A DNA stretch of 64,000 bases from contig NZ_BQIP01000017.1 in the NCBI RefSeq assembly GCF_021602585.1, positions 62,001-126,000 of the forward strand, written 5' to 3'. Made by a program: the position numbers and the translations under genes. Source of the DNA: Pseudomonas faucium. Its GTDB lineage: Bacteria; Pseudomonadota; Gammaproteobacteria; Pseudomonadales; Pseudomonadaceae. Under the pieces are notes generated by a model. It worked only from the letters and a program-made list of their open reading frames with translations, was not told where the DNA came from and did no database searches. Positions 1 to 10,101 of the stretch are shown here, one piece after another (within the stretch, counting starts at the first letter, position 1; the number at the start of each line of letters is the position of its first letter).

Positions 1-282
1 GGTCGCCACGGCCTGCTCGGCACCTTCCATGGCGGCCAGGCGCTCTTCGAACACCCGCACCGAGGGGTTGGTGTAACGCGAATAGACGTTGCCCGGCGTT
101 TCGCCGGCAAAGCGCGCAGCCGCATCGGCGGCCGTGCGGAACACATAGCTGGAGGTCAGGAACAGCGCTTCGCTGTGCTCTGCTTCCGGTGAACGGCTCT
201 GACCGGCGCGCACCGCGAGGGTGTCGAAACCGACACCTTCGAGGTCACTGTCCAGTCGCCCGGCATCCCATTGATCCGTCAT
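1..282 (-). CDS. metZ: O-succinylhomoserine sulfhydrylase, N-terminal part (runs off window)
   Basis: Only the first 94 codons are inside the window; the gene continues past base 1. The translation begins MTDQWDAGRLDSDLEGVGFD and continues with ALFLTSSYVFRTAADAAARF and VYSRYTNPSVRVFEERLAAM, typical of the PLP-dependent Cys/Met-metabolism family (MetZ/MetB/MetC). MetZ makes homocysteine from O-succinylhomoserine and sulfide in direct sulfhydrylation. The start ATG lies 15 nt beyond the purF stop, preceded by a GGGAG ribosome site, so it is probably cotranscribed with purF. The purF-metZ neighbourhood is conserved in pseudomonads, which favours MetZ over MetB. The catalytic lysine is outside the window. 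Confidence 0.9.
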   Translation of the reverse strand, partial: MTDQWDAGRLDSDLEGVGFDTLAVRAGQSRSPEAEHSEALFLTSSYVFRTAADAAARFAGETPGNVYSRYTNPSVRVFEERLAAMEGAEQAVAT

Positions 283-297
283 GCCGCTGCTCCCTGA

Positions 298-1803
298 TCA
301 GTTGTTGTAGAGGTCGATGATCGCGCTGACGGCCTGGTTCTTCACCTTGGCCAGGTCGTTACGGGCCTGCTCGATGCGATCGAGGTAGGCTTCGTCGATG
401 TCGCCGGTGACGTATTCACCGTTGAACACCGCGCAATCGAAATGCTCGATCTTGATCTTGCCGCCACCGACCGAATCGATCAGGTCAGGCAGGTCCTGGT
501 AGACCAGCCAGTCGGCGCCGATCAACTCGGCCACCTGTTCGGTGGTGCGGTTGTGGGCGATCAGCTCGTGAGCGCTCGGCATGTCGATGCCGTAGACGTT
601 GGGGTAGCGCACCGCGGGGGCCGCGGAGCAGAAGTAGACGTTCTTGGCACCGGCTTCACGGGCCATCTGGATGATCTGCTTGCAGGTGGTGCCGCGCACG
701 ATCGAGTCGTCGACCAGCATCACGTTCTTGCCGCGGAACTCCAGCTCGATGGCATTGAGCTTCTGACGCACCGATTTCTTGCGCGCGGCCTGGCCGGGCA
801 TGATGAAGGTACGGCCGATGTAGCGGTTCTTGACGAAGCCTTCACGGAACTTGACGCCCAGCCGGTTGGCCAGCTCCAGCGCGGCGGTGCGGCTGGTGTC
901 CGGGATCGGGATGACCACGTCGATGTCGTGCTCCGGGCGCTCGCGCATGATCTTGTCGGCGAGTTTTTCGCCCATGCGCAGACGCGCCTTGTACACCGAG
1001 ATACCGTCGATGATCGAGTCAGGGCGGGCCAGGTAGACGTGCTCGAAGATGCAGGGCTGCAGTTTCGGGTCTTGCGCGCACTGCTTGGTGTACAGCTGGC
1101 CTTCTTCGGTGATGTACACCGCTTCGCCCGGCGCCAGGTCGCGAATCAGGGTGAAGCCGAGCACGTCCAGGGCCACGCTTTCCGAGGCGATCATGTATTC
1201 CACGCCTTCGTCGGTGTGGCGCTGGCCGAACACCACCGGGCGGATGCCGTTGGGGTCACGGAAGCCGACGATGCCGTAGCCGGTGACCATCGCCACCACC
1301 GCGTAGCCGCCGACACAGCGGCTGTGCACGTGGGAAACCGCAGCGAACACGTCGTCTTCGGTCGGCTGCAGCTTGCCACGCACCGCCAGCTCATGGGCGA
1401 ACACGTTCAGCAGCACTTCGGAGTCGGAGTTGGTGTTGACGTGGCGCAGGTCGGACTCGTAGATCTCCTTGGCCAGCTGCTCGACGTTGGTCAGGTTGCC
1501 GTTGTGCGCCAGGGTGATGCCGTATGGCGAGTTGACGTAGAACGGCTGGGCTTCAGCCGAAGTCGAGCTGCCCGCGGTCGGGTAGCGCACGTGGCCGATA
1601 CCCATGTGGCCCACCAGGCGCTGCATGTGGCGCTGCTGGAAGACGTCGCGCACCAGGCCATTATCCTTGCGCAGGAACAACCGGCCGTCGTGGCTGGTCA
1701 CGATACCGGCAGCGTCCTGGCCGCGGTGCTGGAGGACCGTAAGCGCGTCATACAGCGCCTGATTGACGTTCGACTTACCGACGATACCGACGATGCCACA
1801 CAT
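298..1803 (-). CDS. purF: amidophosphoribosyltransferase
   Basis: First committed step of purine synthesis: PRPP plus glutamine to phosphoribosylamine. The product is 501 aa, usual for the family. The reading frame opens three codons upstream (MRRMCGIVG), but the start is set at the Met before Cys, because the N-terminal Cys is the glutaminase nucleophile once Met is removed. The class II glutaminase domain covers about residues 2-235. The phosphoribosyltransferase domain follows, with the PRPP loop [13 protein letters not shown] near residue 360. It lies downstream of cvpA and upstream of metZ, the same cvpA-purF order as in E. coli. Confidence 0.98.
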   Translation of the reverse strand: MCGIVGIVGKSNVNQALYDALTVLQHRGQDAAGIVTSHDGRLFLRKDNGLVRDVFQQRHMQRLVGHMGIGHVRYPTAGSSTSAEAQPFYVNSPYGITLAHNGNLTNVEQLAKEIYESDLRHVNTNSDSEVLLNVFAHELAVRGKLQPTEDDVFAAVSHVHSRCVGGYAVVAMVTGYGIVGFRDPNGIRPVVFGQRHTDEGVEYMIASESVALDVLGFTLIRDLAPGEAVYITEEGQLYTKQCAQDPKLQPCIFEHVYLARPDSIIDGISVYKARLRMGEKLADKIMRERPEHDIDVVIPIPDTSRTAALELANRLGVKFREGFVKNRYIGRTFIMPGQAARKKSVRQKLNAIELEFRGKNVMLVDDSIVRGTTCKQIIQMAREAGAKNVYFCSAAPAVRYPNVYGIDMPSAHELIAHNRTTEQVAELIGADWLVYQDLPDLIDSVGGGKIKIEHFDCAVFNGEYVTGDIDEAYLDRIEQARNDLAKVKNQAVSAIIDLYNN

Positions 1804-1845
1804 GCGACGCAACCCCTACATTGATGAAACTTGAACGAAAGGTAC

Positions 1846-2403
1846 TCAAGGCCTTGCAGGCCCGAGCAGCTGTTCCTTGAACGGAAGATCAGCCGGAGTG
1901 CTGATCACCCCACTGGACATCCACTGGCTGGTGAAACCCAGGATCAGGTTCTTCGACCAGTCAGCGACCAATAGAAATTGTGGTATCAGGCGCGATTCCT
2001 GCCACCAGGTATCTTGTTGCACCGGCCCCAGGCTGAGCAGGCCGATGGCCACCACTACCAGCAAGGCACCGCGTGCGGCGCCGAAGGCCATGCCGAGGAA
2101 ACGATCGGTGCCGGACAGCCCGGTCACGCGGATCAGTTCTCCGACCAGGAAATTGACCATGGCCCCCACCAGCAAGGTGGCGACGAACAGAATGGCGCAG
2201 CCGGCGATGATGCGCATCGACGGGGTCTGGATATAGCTTTCAAGGTACACCGAGAGCGACCCGCCGAACATCCAGGCGACTGCACCGGCAATGATCCAGA
2301 TGAGCAGCGACAGGGCTTCCTTGACGAAGCCGCGTTTCAGACTGATCAGTGTGGAAACGGCGATGATCGCAATGATCGCCCAATCAACCCAGGTAAATGC
2401 CAC
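1846..2403 (-). CDS. cvpA: CvpA family inner-membrane protein
   Basis: A 185-aa membrane protein of the CvpA (colicin V production) family. Four hydrophobic segments are visible at about residues 4-22, 29-47, 63-90 and 107-125, including the second, EALSLLIWIIAGAVAWMFG. The role in E. coli is linked to colicin V export and envelope homeostasis, but the molecular activity is not settled. It sits between dedD and purF, as in E. coli. It ends 42 nt before the purF start, so it is probably cotranscribed with purF. The 180-nt gap upstream toward dedD holds a half REP-like hairpin. Confidence 0.93.
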   Translation of the reverse strand: MAFTWVDWAIIAIIAVSTLISLKRGFVKEALSLLIWIIAGAVAWMFGGSLSVYLESYIQTPSMRIIAGCAILFVATLLVGAMVNFLVGELIRVTGLSGTDRFLGMAFGAARGALLVVVAIGLLSLGPVQQDTWWQESRLIPQFLLVADWSKNLILGFTSQWMSSGVISTPADLPFKEQLLGPARP

Positions 2404-2499
2404 GGTGCTGCCTGCAGACGTTTGAGGCGGCGCATTTTACCAGAGCGGCGGGCTGGGGGTAAGCAGAATGTCAGCTCGTTTGACAGCGCCCGTTTGCGG

Positions 2500-2521
2500 C
2501 GCGAGCCCGCTCCCACGGGCT
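2500..2521. repeat. degenerate single REP-like element
   Basis: The gap between dedD and cvpA contains GCGAGCCCGCTCCCACGGG, a solitary diverged relative of the REP units that appear as inverted pairs elsewhere in this window. It can form a short hairpin (AGCCCG/CGGGCT). No partner copy is seen nearby, so this looks like a remnant. Confidence 0.45.
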
Positions 2522-2584
2522 TTTCGTGGACTTTGAAGTCAAGAAAACCCAGCGGGAGCGACGCCGTGAAGATCTGCCTGGGCC

Positions 2585-3256
2585 TCAGCCGCGTTCCGGC
2601 TGGAAGCGCACCACGATACCCTTGAGGTTCTGCTGCCGATTGATCACATCGCGAAGCCTTTCAGCCTCGCTACGCTCGATCAACGGGCCGACATACACCC
2701 GATTCAGCCCACCTGCCGAACGGATATAGGCGTTGTAGCCCTGGCTGCGCAGGGTCTTCTGCAAGCTTTCGGCACCCGCCCGGTTAGACAGGCTGGCCAG
2801 CTGGATCGACCAGCTCACCGGCAAGCCGTTGGCATCGATCTTCGACGGTGCACTGGCGGTAGCCGCTGGCGCAGGCGTTGCAGCCGGCCGCGTTTCGGCC
2901 TTGGCCGCCGGCGCAGGGGTCGGCACCGGCGTCTGCGGCTTGGGCTGGACCTGTGCCTGGGTCTGTGGCGACGGGGTGATCGGCTGGCTCGGCGTGGCCA
3001 CCGGTGCGTTCGATTCGTTGACCACCACCGGCGGCTGTTGCGGCTCCTCCGGCAGTGGCTGCGGCTCGGGCACGGCAACCGGGTCTACCTTGACTTCAGG
3101 CAGGCTCGGCATCGCCGGCGCCTGCGGGGCCTCGACGCGCACCTGGCGCATCTCGTCCTCGCGGGTGAACAGCATCGGCAGGAAGATCACCGCCAGCGCC
3201 ACCAGCACCAACGCACCCACCATGCGCTGTTTCATCCCTTTATCCAGCACTGCCAT
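2585..3256 (-). CDS. dedD: SPOR-domain cell-division protein DedD
   Basis: A 223-aa bitopic inner-membrane protein. It has a short cytoplasmic N-terminus, a transmembrane helix at about residues 12-30 (VGALVLVALAVIFLPMLF), a long Pro/Ala/Gln-rich linker to about residue 140, and a C-terminal SPOR domain beginning SWSIQLASLSNRAGAESLQK. SPOR domains bind denuded peptidoglycan glycan at the septum; DedD supports constriction. The position between folC and cvpA matches E. coli dedD. The start lies 4 nt after the folC stop, implying translational coupling. The linker is low-complexity, so only the ends of the protein are informative. Confidence 0.9.
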   Translation of the reverse strand: MAVLDKGMKQRMVGALVLVALAVIFLPMLFTREDEMRQVRVEAPQAPAMPSLPEVKVDPVAVPEPQPLPEEPQQPPVVVNESNAPVATPSQPITPSPQTQAQVQPKPQTPVPTPAPAAKAETRPAATPAPAATASAPSKIDANGLPVSWSIQLASLSNRAGAESLQKTLRSQGYNAYIRSAGGLNRVYVGPLIERSEAERLRDVINRQQNLKGIVVRFQPERG

Positions 3257-3260
3257 CTAC

Positions 3261-4546
3261 TCACCCCTCCAGGGCCTGCCGCTCCAGCCACTCCAGGGCC
3301 TGGGCGACACAGAAAAACGAACCGAACAGCAGGATCTGGTCATCCGCCGTCGCCTGCGCGCATTGCCCTTCGAGGGCGGCGTCGACGCTGGCATAAGACT
3401 TCACCGAGGCACCACAGTTCGTCAAGGCACTGGCAAGCTCAGGGGCCGGACGGCTGCGCGGCGTGTCCAGCGGCGCCACCGCCCAATCGTCGACCAGTGC
3501 CTGCAGCGGTGCGATGACGCCCTCCAGGTCCTTGTCGGCGAGCAGGCCGAACACCGCCAGGCGGCGGCCTTGCAGTGGGCGCGCCGCCAACCGCCGCGCC
3601 AGGTATTGCGCGGCATGGGGGTTGTGCCCGACATCCAGCAGCAGCTCCACCTGCTTGCCCTGCCAGTACACCACGCGCCGGTCCAGGCGCCCGGTGATGC
3701 GGGTGGCAAGCAACGCCTGGCGCAACTGCGCGGCATCCCATGGCAGCCCCATCAGCAGGTAGGCCTGCAGCGCCAGGGTGGCGTTTTCCATCGGCAGGTC
3801 GAGCAGTGGCAGGTCACGCAACTGCACCGCGGTACCGTCCTGGGTGACCCCACGCCAATGCCAGACACCCTCTGCGCTTTCCAGGTCGAAATCACGCCCG
3901 CGCAGGAACAACGGCGCAGCCAGTTCGGCCGCCTTGTCCAGCAGCGGCTGGGGCGGATCGAGGTCGCCGCACAGCGCAGGCTTGCCCGGGCGGAAGATGC
4001 CGGCCTTCTCGAAAGCCACCAACTCGCGGGTATCGCCCAGATAATCGACATGGTCGACGCCGATGCTGGTCACCAGGGCAAGGTCCGCATCGACCACATT
4101 GACGGTATCAAGCCGGCCGCCAAGGCCCACTTCAAGCACCACGGCATCCAGCTGGGACTGATGGAACAACCAGAACGCCGCCAACGTGCCCATCTCGAAA
4201 TAGGTCAGGGAAATCTCGCCCCGCGCCGCCTCGACGGCAGCAAAGGCTTGGCACAGGCGCTCATCGCTGGCTTCCTGGCCGTCGATCAGCACCCGCTCGT
4301 TGTAACGCAGCAGGTGAGGCGAGCTGTACACGCCCACCTTGAGGCCCTGGGCCCGCAGCATCGACGCCACGAACGCACAGGTCGAGCCTTTGCCGTTGGT
4401 GCCGGTGACGGTAACCACACGTGGCGCCAACTTGCCCAGCGCCAGCCGGGCAAGCACCTTCTGCGAACGCTCCAGGCCCATGTCGATGGCCGACGGATGC
4501 AATTGTTCGAGGTAGGCGAGCCACTCGCCCAGGCTACGCTCCGTCA

Positions 4547-4547
<1 letters not shown>
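3261..4547 (-). CDS. folC: bifunctional folylpolyglutamate synthase / dihydrofolate synthase
   Basis: A 428-aa Mur-ligase-like enzyme that joins glutamate to dihydropteroate and then extends the polyglutamate tail of folates. The ATP-binding loop VTGTNGKGSTCAF lies near residues 45-57, and GLGGRLDTVNVVD and GHNPHA are the usual family motifs. The ATG at 4547 overlaps the accD stop (TGATG), which decides the start over a GTG one codon upstream. The accD-folC-dedD-cvpA-purF order is conserved with E. coli, so a single operon is likely. Confidence 0.97.
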
Positions 4548-5440
<893 letters not shown>

Positions 5441-5663
5441 GCTTTATTTCTCCAGTATTGGCGGGCGGGGACCGGTCTGGCCGGCCAAGCCCTGCCCTTT
5501 GAGCTCAAATTCTTCTATGAAACGATGACGGCCCGGCCGCAGAGGCTGCCTGCGCAGCGCGCCGTCTTCAATGTGTGCGCTGGCTGCCCGGCACGCCGGC
5601 AGCCGCCCCGCAGGGCTGCGATAGCTATGGACGATGGCGCGCAGCCAGCCGTCACATCTGCTG
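5441..5663. other. trpF-accD intergenic region
   Basis: A 223-nt gap on the minus-strand path from trpF to accD. It holds the GGAG ribosome site of accD and several GC-rich short inverted repeats (around 5590-5640, GCCGGCAGCC with CCGCAGGGCTGC nearby). No coding sequence longer than chance, no RNA gene and no clear T-tailed terminator are visible. It may contain the accD promoter. Confidence 0.4.
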
Positions 5664-6284
5664 TCACGCCTGTTTCACCGCGCGCATGAATGCCTCGATC
5701 CGGGCGGCATCCTTGATGCCCTTGGCCTGCTCCACGCCGCCACTGACATCCACCGCATAGGGCCTTACCTGGGCGATCGCCTGGCCGACGTTATCGGCCG
5801 ACAAGCCACCGGCAAGGATGATCGGCTTGCTCAACCGCGCCGGCACCAGCGACCAGTCGAAGGCCTCGCCGGTGCCCCCCGGCACGCCGGCCACGTAGGT
5901 GTCGAGCAGGATGCCACGGGCACCGGCATAGTGCTGGCAGGCGGCTTCCAGATCGTCACCGGGGCGTACCCGCAGCGCCTTGATCCAGGGGCGATGGTAG
6001 CCCTCGCAGTCGGCCGGGGTTTCGTCGCCGTGGAACTGTAGCAGGTCCAGCGGCACCACTTCGAGAATCTCGTTCAGCTCGCAGCGCGAGGCATTGACGA
6101 ACAGCCCGACGGTGGTCACGAACGGCGGCAGCTCGGCGATGATCGCCCGTGCCTGGCGCACGTCCACGGCACGCGGGCTCTTGGCATAGAAGACGAAGCC
6201 GATGGCATCGGCACCGGCTTCGGCGGCGGCCAGCGCATCCTCGATGCGGGTGATGCCGCAGATCTTGCTGCGTACGTTGCTCAT
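5664..6284 (-). CDS. trpF: phosphoribosylanthranilate isomerase
   Basis: A 206-aa TIM-barrel enzyme of tryptophan synthesis, converting phosphoribosylanthranilate to CdRP. The catalytic Cys is Cys9 in SKICGITR and the catalytic Asp is in [20 protein letters not shown]; the phosphate-binding [15 protein letters not shown] and DVSGGVE motifs are present. The frame is open 15 codons further upstream, but [13 protein letters not shown] is the family N-terminus. As in other pseudomonads, trpF is separate from the other trp genes and lies between truA and accD. Confidence 0.97.
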   Translation of the reverse strand: MSNVRSKICGITRIEDALAAAEAGADAIGFVFYAKSPRAVDVRQARAIIAELPPFVTTVGLFVNASRCELNEILEVVPLDLLQFHGDETPADCEGYHRPWIKALRVRPGDDLEAACQHYAGARGILLDTYVAGVPGGTGEAFDWSLVPARLSKPIILAGGLSADNVGQAIAQVRPYAVDVSGGVEQAKGIKDAARIEAFMRAVKQA

Positions 6285-6344
6285 GGACTGCAAACCCTGA
6301 GTGGACAGTGAAAGGCTCGATGGTAGCAAATGCCTTTTCGCCCG

Positions 6345-7199
6345 TCAGTCGGCCAACGCCTCGTAACCTGTCAGAAAGTGTGGGCCGATGTAACGCTGCG
6401 GCAGCTGGAATTCTTCCGGGTACTCCACCTGCACCAGGTACAGGCCATAGGGGTGGGCGGTCACCCCGCCCTCGCGGCGGTTGCGCCCCTCCAGCACTTC
6501 CCGGGCCCAGCTCGCCGGGCGTTCGCCCGCACCGATGGTCATCAGCACCCCGGCGATGTTGCGCACCATGTGGTGCAAGAACGCGGTGGCGCGCACGTCC
6601 AGCACGATCATCTGGCCATGGCGGGTGACGCGCAGGTGATGGATATGCTTGATCGGCGACTTGGCCTGGCACTGGCTGGCGCGGAAGGCACTGAAGTCAT
6701 GGGTGCCGAGCAGATACTGGGCGGCCTCGGCCATGCGCTCGACATCCAGCGGGCGATGGTTCCAGGTCACCTCTTCGGCCAGGTGCGCCGGGCGGATCGG
6801 GTCGTTGTAGATGACGTAGCGGTAGCGCCGGGCGCAGGCCTTGAAACGGGCGTGGAAGTCGGCCGGCATTGGCCGCGACCAGACCACACTGATGTCGTGG
6901 GGCAGGTTGAAGTTGGTGCCCAGGGTCCAGGCGCGCTCGTCGCGCACGGCGCGGGTGTCGAAGTGCACGATCTGGCCGCAGCCATGCACGCCGGCATCGG
7001 TACGGCCGGCGCACACCACGCTGATCGGCTCGTCGGCCACTTTCGACAGCGCTTGCTCCAGGGCCTGCTGGACGCTGGGCACGCCGCTGGCCTGGCGCTG
7101 CCAGCCGCGGTAGCGCGAGCCCTTGTATTCCACGCCCAGGGCGATGCGGGTGAAGCCTGCGGCGGCGGATTCGGAGGGGGCGGTGTCGATGATGTCCAA
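6345..7199 (-). CDS. truA: tRNA pseudouridine(38-40) synthase TruA (TTG start)
   Basis: About 284 aa; makes pseudouridine at positions 38-40 of the anticodon stem of many tRNAs. The catalytic Asp is Asp68 in VVCAGRTDAGVH; LGVEYKGSRYRGWQRQ and VRNIAGVLMTIGAGE are family motifs. No ATG precedes the conserved N-terminus. The frame stays open upstream into fimV, but a TATAAT box at 7236-7241 and a hairpin at 7247-7272 place the 5' end of the mRNA near 7229. The only usable start after that is the TTG at 7199, with AGG about 12 nt upstream. Function is certain; the exact start is inferred. Confidence 0.9.
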   Translation of the reverse strand: MDIIDTAPSESAAAGFTRIALGVEYKGSRYRGWQRQASGVPSVQQALEQALSKVADEPISVVCAGRTDAGVHGCGQIVHFDTRAVRDERAWTLGTNFNLPHDISVVWSRPMPADFHARFKACARRYRYVIYNDPIRPAHLAEEVTWNHRPLDVERMAEAAQYLLGTHDFSAFRASQCQAKSPIKHIHHLRVTRHGQMIVLDVRATAFLHHMVRNIAGVLMTIGAGERPASWAREVLEGRNRREGGVTAHPYGLYLVQVEYPEEFQLPQRYIGPHFLTGYEALAD

Positions 7200-7235
7200 G
7201 CGCGTGAAACCTGTGGGGCAATACGGAATGGCGGG

Positions 7236-7241
7236 ATTATA
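7236..7241 (-). promoter_or_regulatory. -10 box (TATAAT) of truA
   Basis: A perfect TATAAT on the minus strand, about 37 nt upstream of the TTG start of truA and just after the fimV hairpin. No good TTGACA-like -35 is seen at 16-18 nt, so strength is uncertain. It supports a short leader and therefore the TTG start. Confidence 0.5.
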
Positions 7242-7246
7242 ACGAC

Positions 7247-7272
7247 AACGGCAGCCTTGTTGGGCTGCCGTT
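7247..7272 (-). terminator. hairpin after fimV, probable terminator
   Basis: A perfect 10-bp stem (AACGGCAGCC/GGCTGCCGTT) with a 6-nt loop, 27 nt after the fimV stop. The following bases are T-rich but interrupted (GTCGTTATAAT), so this is a weak intrinsic terminator or an RNA 3'-end stabiliser. Confidence 0.55.
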
Positions 7273-7299
7273 GGTTTGGCGCGGAGGTGGAGGACGTTT

Positions 7300-10029
7300 T
7301 CAGACCAACCGGGAAAGCATCTCCTCGGCTTCCAGGCGCTGGGTGTCGTCGCCATCCTTGACCACTTCATCGAGGATGTCGCGCGCCCCCTGGTGGTCGC
7401 CCATGTCGATGTACGCCCGCGCCAGGTCGAGCTTGGTCGCCACTTCGTCACTGCCGGAGAAGAAGTCGAAGTCCAGGTCGTCCAGCGGCTCCGGCTCCTG
7501 GGCGGCGTCGACGGCGGTGAAGTGCGGCTCCAGCGACGGCGACTCGAGGCTCTGCGAGAGCTTGTCCAGCTCGGCGTTGACGTCATCGAGCTCGGAGGCA
7601 AAGCTCTTGGCCGCCGGCGACTCGTCGTCCAGCGACAACGACAGGTCGAAGTCTTCCGGCAGCTCCAGTTCGGAAATCGGGTCGAATTCCGGGATTGCGT
7701 CGAAAGCGGCCAGCTCGGCGGCGACGTCCACAGGCTCTTCGGGCGCTTCGACCGGGCTGACGGGCTCACCGACGTCCAGGTCGAAATCGGCCAGGTCATC
7801 GATGCTTTGCGGCTCGGCCTGGGCCTGGGCGAGCAGGGCTTCGAAATCTTCGTCAGCGTCGGTCTGCGGCGTGGCGTCGATTTCAGGCTCAGGCTCCGGC
7901 ACAGGTGCCTCATCCAGCACCGGCACCTCGAGCGGGTCGGCTTCCGTCAGCTCATCGTCCAGGCTCAGGTCGAAAGCGCTGTCCAGGTCGTGGTCATCCA
8001 GCACCGAGGTCTCGACGAAGGCTTCAGCGGCCGCATCGAGGTCCGGCTCAGGCTCAGGCTCGGGTTCGAGCTCAGGCGCTTCAAGTTCAGGCTCTGGCGC
8101 GTGCTGGTCGAGCTCAGGCGCAGGGGTATCGAGCGGGGCCGGTTCAGCCTCGGTGACCGCTGGCAGCTCGGTTTCAGCCGGCGCCTCAGGTTCGTCCTGC
8201 AGCAGTTCCTGGACGTACTGGTGGTCCATTTCCGCCGCCAGCGCGGCAGCCCCCAGGCCAGCGGCAGCGAGGCCGAGCATGGCCGGGAAACGTTCCTTGA
8301 GCGTGCTGACTTGCGCAACGTTCTCTTCGCTGGCGGGCAGTTTGCGTTCCTGCTCGACGAAGGCGCTTTGATCGCCCTGACGGGCATAGACTTCCATCAG
8401 CTTCAGGCGCAGGTCATCTCGCTCGGGCTGCGCGGCGATTGCCGTTTCCAGCAGGTCGGCGGCGTGATTGAGACGCCCGCGCGCCAGGCTCTGCTCCACT
8501 TCGGCCAGCAGTTCGGCGTTGGCATCCTGCTCCGGAGCTACAGCAGCCGGGGCAACAGGTTGTTCGGCAGCGACCGCCGCTGCCGCCGAAGCGGCAACCA
8601 CGGCCGGCGACAAGGTGACGCTCGGCGCGGCAACGTCCAGCTCGTCGAAGCTGCTCGGCGGCAAGTCGAGGTCAGGGCTGCGCTCGCCCTCCTCGGCCAG
8701 TGCGCGCGCCATGCGCAGGTGCTTTTCAGCTTCCTGCTGGGCTTTGCGCTTGCGGGCCAGCAACAGCAACAGCAGCAACAGCACCAGGAAGGCGGAGCCT
8801 GCGATCAGGCCGAGCACCACCGGGTTGCCCAGCATCTCGTCCAGTGCGCTGGGTTTCTGCGCCACAGGTGCAGGTTCGCTGGCCGGGGCCGCTGCAGGTG
8901 CGGTATCGGCGGCGGCAGGTGGCGGGGCAATGACCGGCTCGGCCGGTTGCGCCGGGGTATTGTCTGCCGGTTGTGCCGGGGCCGCTTCGCCCGGCAAGGT
9001 GGCTGCGGCCGGCGCCTCACCGGCCGTGCCTTGCGCTTCCAGGCGGGCAAGCTGGTCGTTCTTCAGCTGGATCAACTTCTGCAGCTTGTCCAGCTGGCTC
9101 TGCAGGTCGGTCATCCGGCTCTTGAGTTCTTCATTGTCGCGACGGCTGGTGTCCAGGCTTTCCTGGGCCACGGCCAATTTGTCGTTGATCGCCTTGGCGC
9201 CGCCAGCGCCTGCCTGGTTGCCCGGGCTGACCAGGCGCAGGTTGTCGCCCTGGGCGATACGCTCGGGCGCCGCATCGGCGGCGCCGCGGCGGGTAGCATC
9301 GAGCTGGCGGGCACGCGGGCCCAGGCGCCGGCCTTCACGCCAGGCCGCGTACTGTTCGGCCACTTCGCGGTTGGCCTCGCCCTGGGGGATGCTCTGGATC
9401 TGCTGCTGGTCGGGCAGGCGCAACACTTGGCCGACCTTCAGCTGGTTGATGTTGTTGCCGATGAAGGCATCCGGGTTGAGCGCCTGGATGGCGATCATGG
9501 TCTGCTGCACCGAGCCGCCACCCTGAGTATTGCGCGCGGCAATCTGCCACAAGGTATCGCGGCGCTTGGTGGTGTAGCTGCCGGTGACGGCCGGGGTGAC
9601 ATTGCCTGCCGCCGGCTGCTGGCCCTGGGCCTTGGCCTGGTCGAGCAACACGCTGTAGTCGCGCAGCAGGCGGCCCTGGGGCCACATCACCTGGACCAGG
9701 AACTTGACCACTGTGCCTGGCAGCGGCTGGCTGGAGGTGACGCGCAGCACGCTCTTGCCGTTGGGGTTGATCACCGGGGTGAAGGTCAGGTCTTCGAGGT
9801 AGGTCGGATACGCCACCCCGGCCTTGCTGAACTCTTCCGGCGGCGCCAGGCTCGGCGCCACTTCGGCAGCGGTCAGGTCGCGCACATCGAGCAATTCGAT
9901 CTCGGCGTCCAGCGGCTGGTTCTGCGCCGACTTGAGCGTCAGCTCACCCAACCCCAGGGCATTCGCCATGCCAGACGACAGCGCCGACGCTGCCGCCACG
10001 GCCAGAACCAGTTTGCGAATTCGAAGCAT
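7300..10029 (-). CDS. fimV: FimV polar-landmark / peptidoglycan-binding protein
   Basis: A 909-aa hub protein for polar localisation and, in P. aeruginosa, type IV pilus function. N-terminal signal sequence with cleavage near ALSSGMANA|LGLGELTLKS; a periplasmic LysM module around residues 155-210 (KRRDTLWQIAARNT); a coiled coil around 300-335; one transmembrane helix around 400-425 followed by ARKRKAQQEAEKHLR. The cytoplasmic part has TPR-like helices around 490-560, a long Asp/Glu-rich stretch, and the conserved C-terminal FimV domain (KLDLARAYIDMGDHQGARDI). The acidic stretch is low-complexity. The fimV-truA-trpF order is conserved in pseudomonads. Confidence 0.93.
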   Translation of the reverse strand: MLRIRKLVLAVAAASALSSGMANALGLGELTLKSAQNQPLDAEIELLDVRDLTAAEVAPSLAPPEEFSKAGVAYPTYLEDLTFTPVINPNGKSVLRVTSSQPLPGTVVKFLVQVMWPQGRLLRDYSVLLDQAKAQGQQPAAGNVTPAVTGSYTTKRRDTLWQIAARNTQGGGSVQQTMIAIQALNPDAFIGNNINQLKVGQVLRLPDQQQIQSIPQGEANREVAEQYAAWREGRRLGPRARQLDATRRGAADAAPERIAQGDNLRLVSPGNQAGAGGAKAINDKLAVAQESLDTSRRDNEELKSRMTDLQSQLDKLQKLIQLKNDQLARLEAQGTAGEAPAAATLPGEAAPAQPADNTPAQPAEPVIAPPPAAADTAPAAAPASEPAPVAQKPSALDEMLGNPVVLGLIAGSAFLVLLLLLLLLARKRKAQQEAEKHLRMARALAEEGERSPDLDLPPSSFDELDVAAPSVTLSPAVVAASAAAAVAAEQPVAPAAVAPEQDANAELLAEVEQSLARGRLNHAADLLETAIAAQPERDDLRLKLMEVYARQGDQSAFVEQERKLPASEENVAQVSTLKERFPAMLGLAAAGLGAAALAAEMDHQYVQELLQDEPEAPAETELPAVTEAEPAPLDTPAPELDQHAPEPELEAPELEPEPEPEPDLDAAAEAFVETSVLDDHDLDSAFDLSLDDELTEADPLEVPVLDEAPVPEPEPEIDATPQTDADEDFEALLAQAQAEPQSIDDLADFDLDVGEPVSPVEAPEEPVDVAAELAAFDAIPEFDPISELELPEDFDLSLSLDDESPAAKSFASELDDVNAELDKLSQSLESPSLEPHFTAVDAAQEPEPLDDLDFDFFSGSDEVATKLDLARAYIDMGDHQGARDILDEVVKDGDDTQRLEAEEMLSRLV

Positions 10030-10101
10030 GACCTCTTCCCTTGTATGAATCGTCCCGGAAACCTGCAGGCAGAGCGGGACAAAAGTGCTCGCCAGTATCT
10101 T

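Noticed and set aside
442-1824. 460-codon frame on plus, antisense to purF
   Set aside because: Shadow of purF; His/Asp/Val-rich with no recognisable domain.
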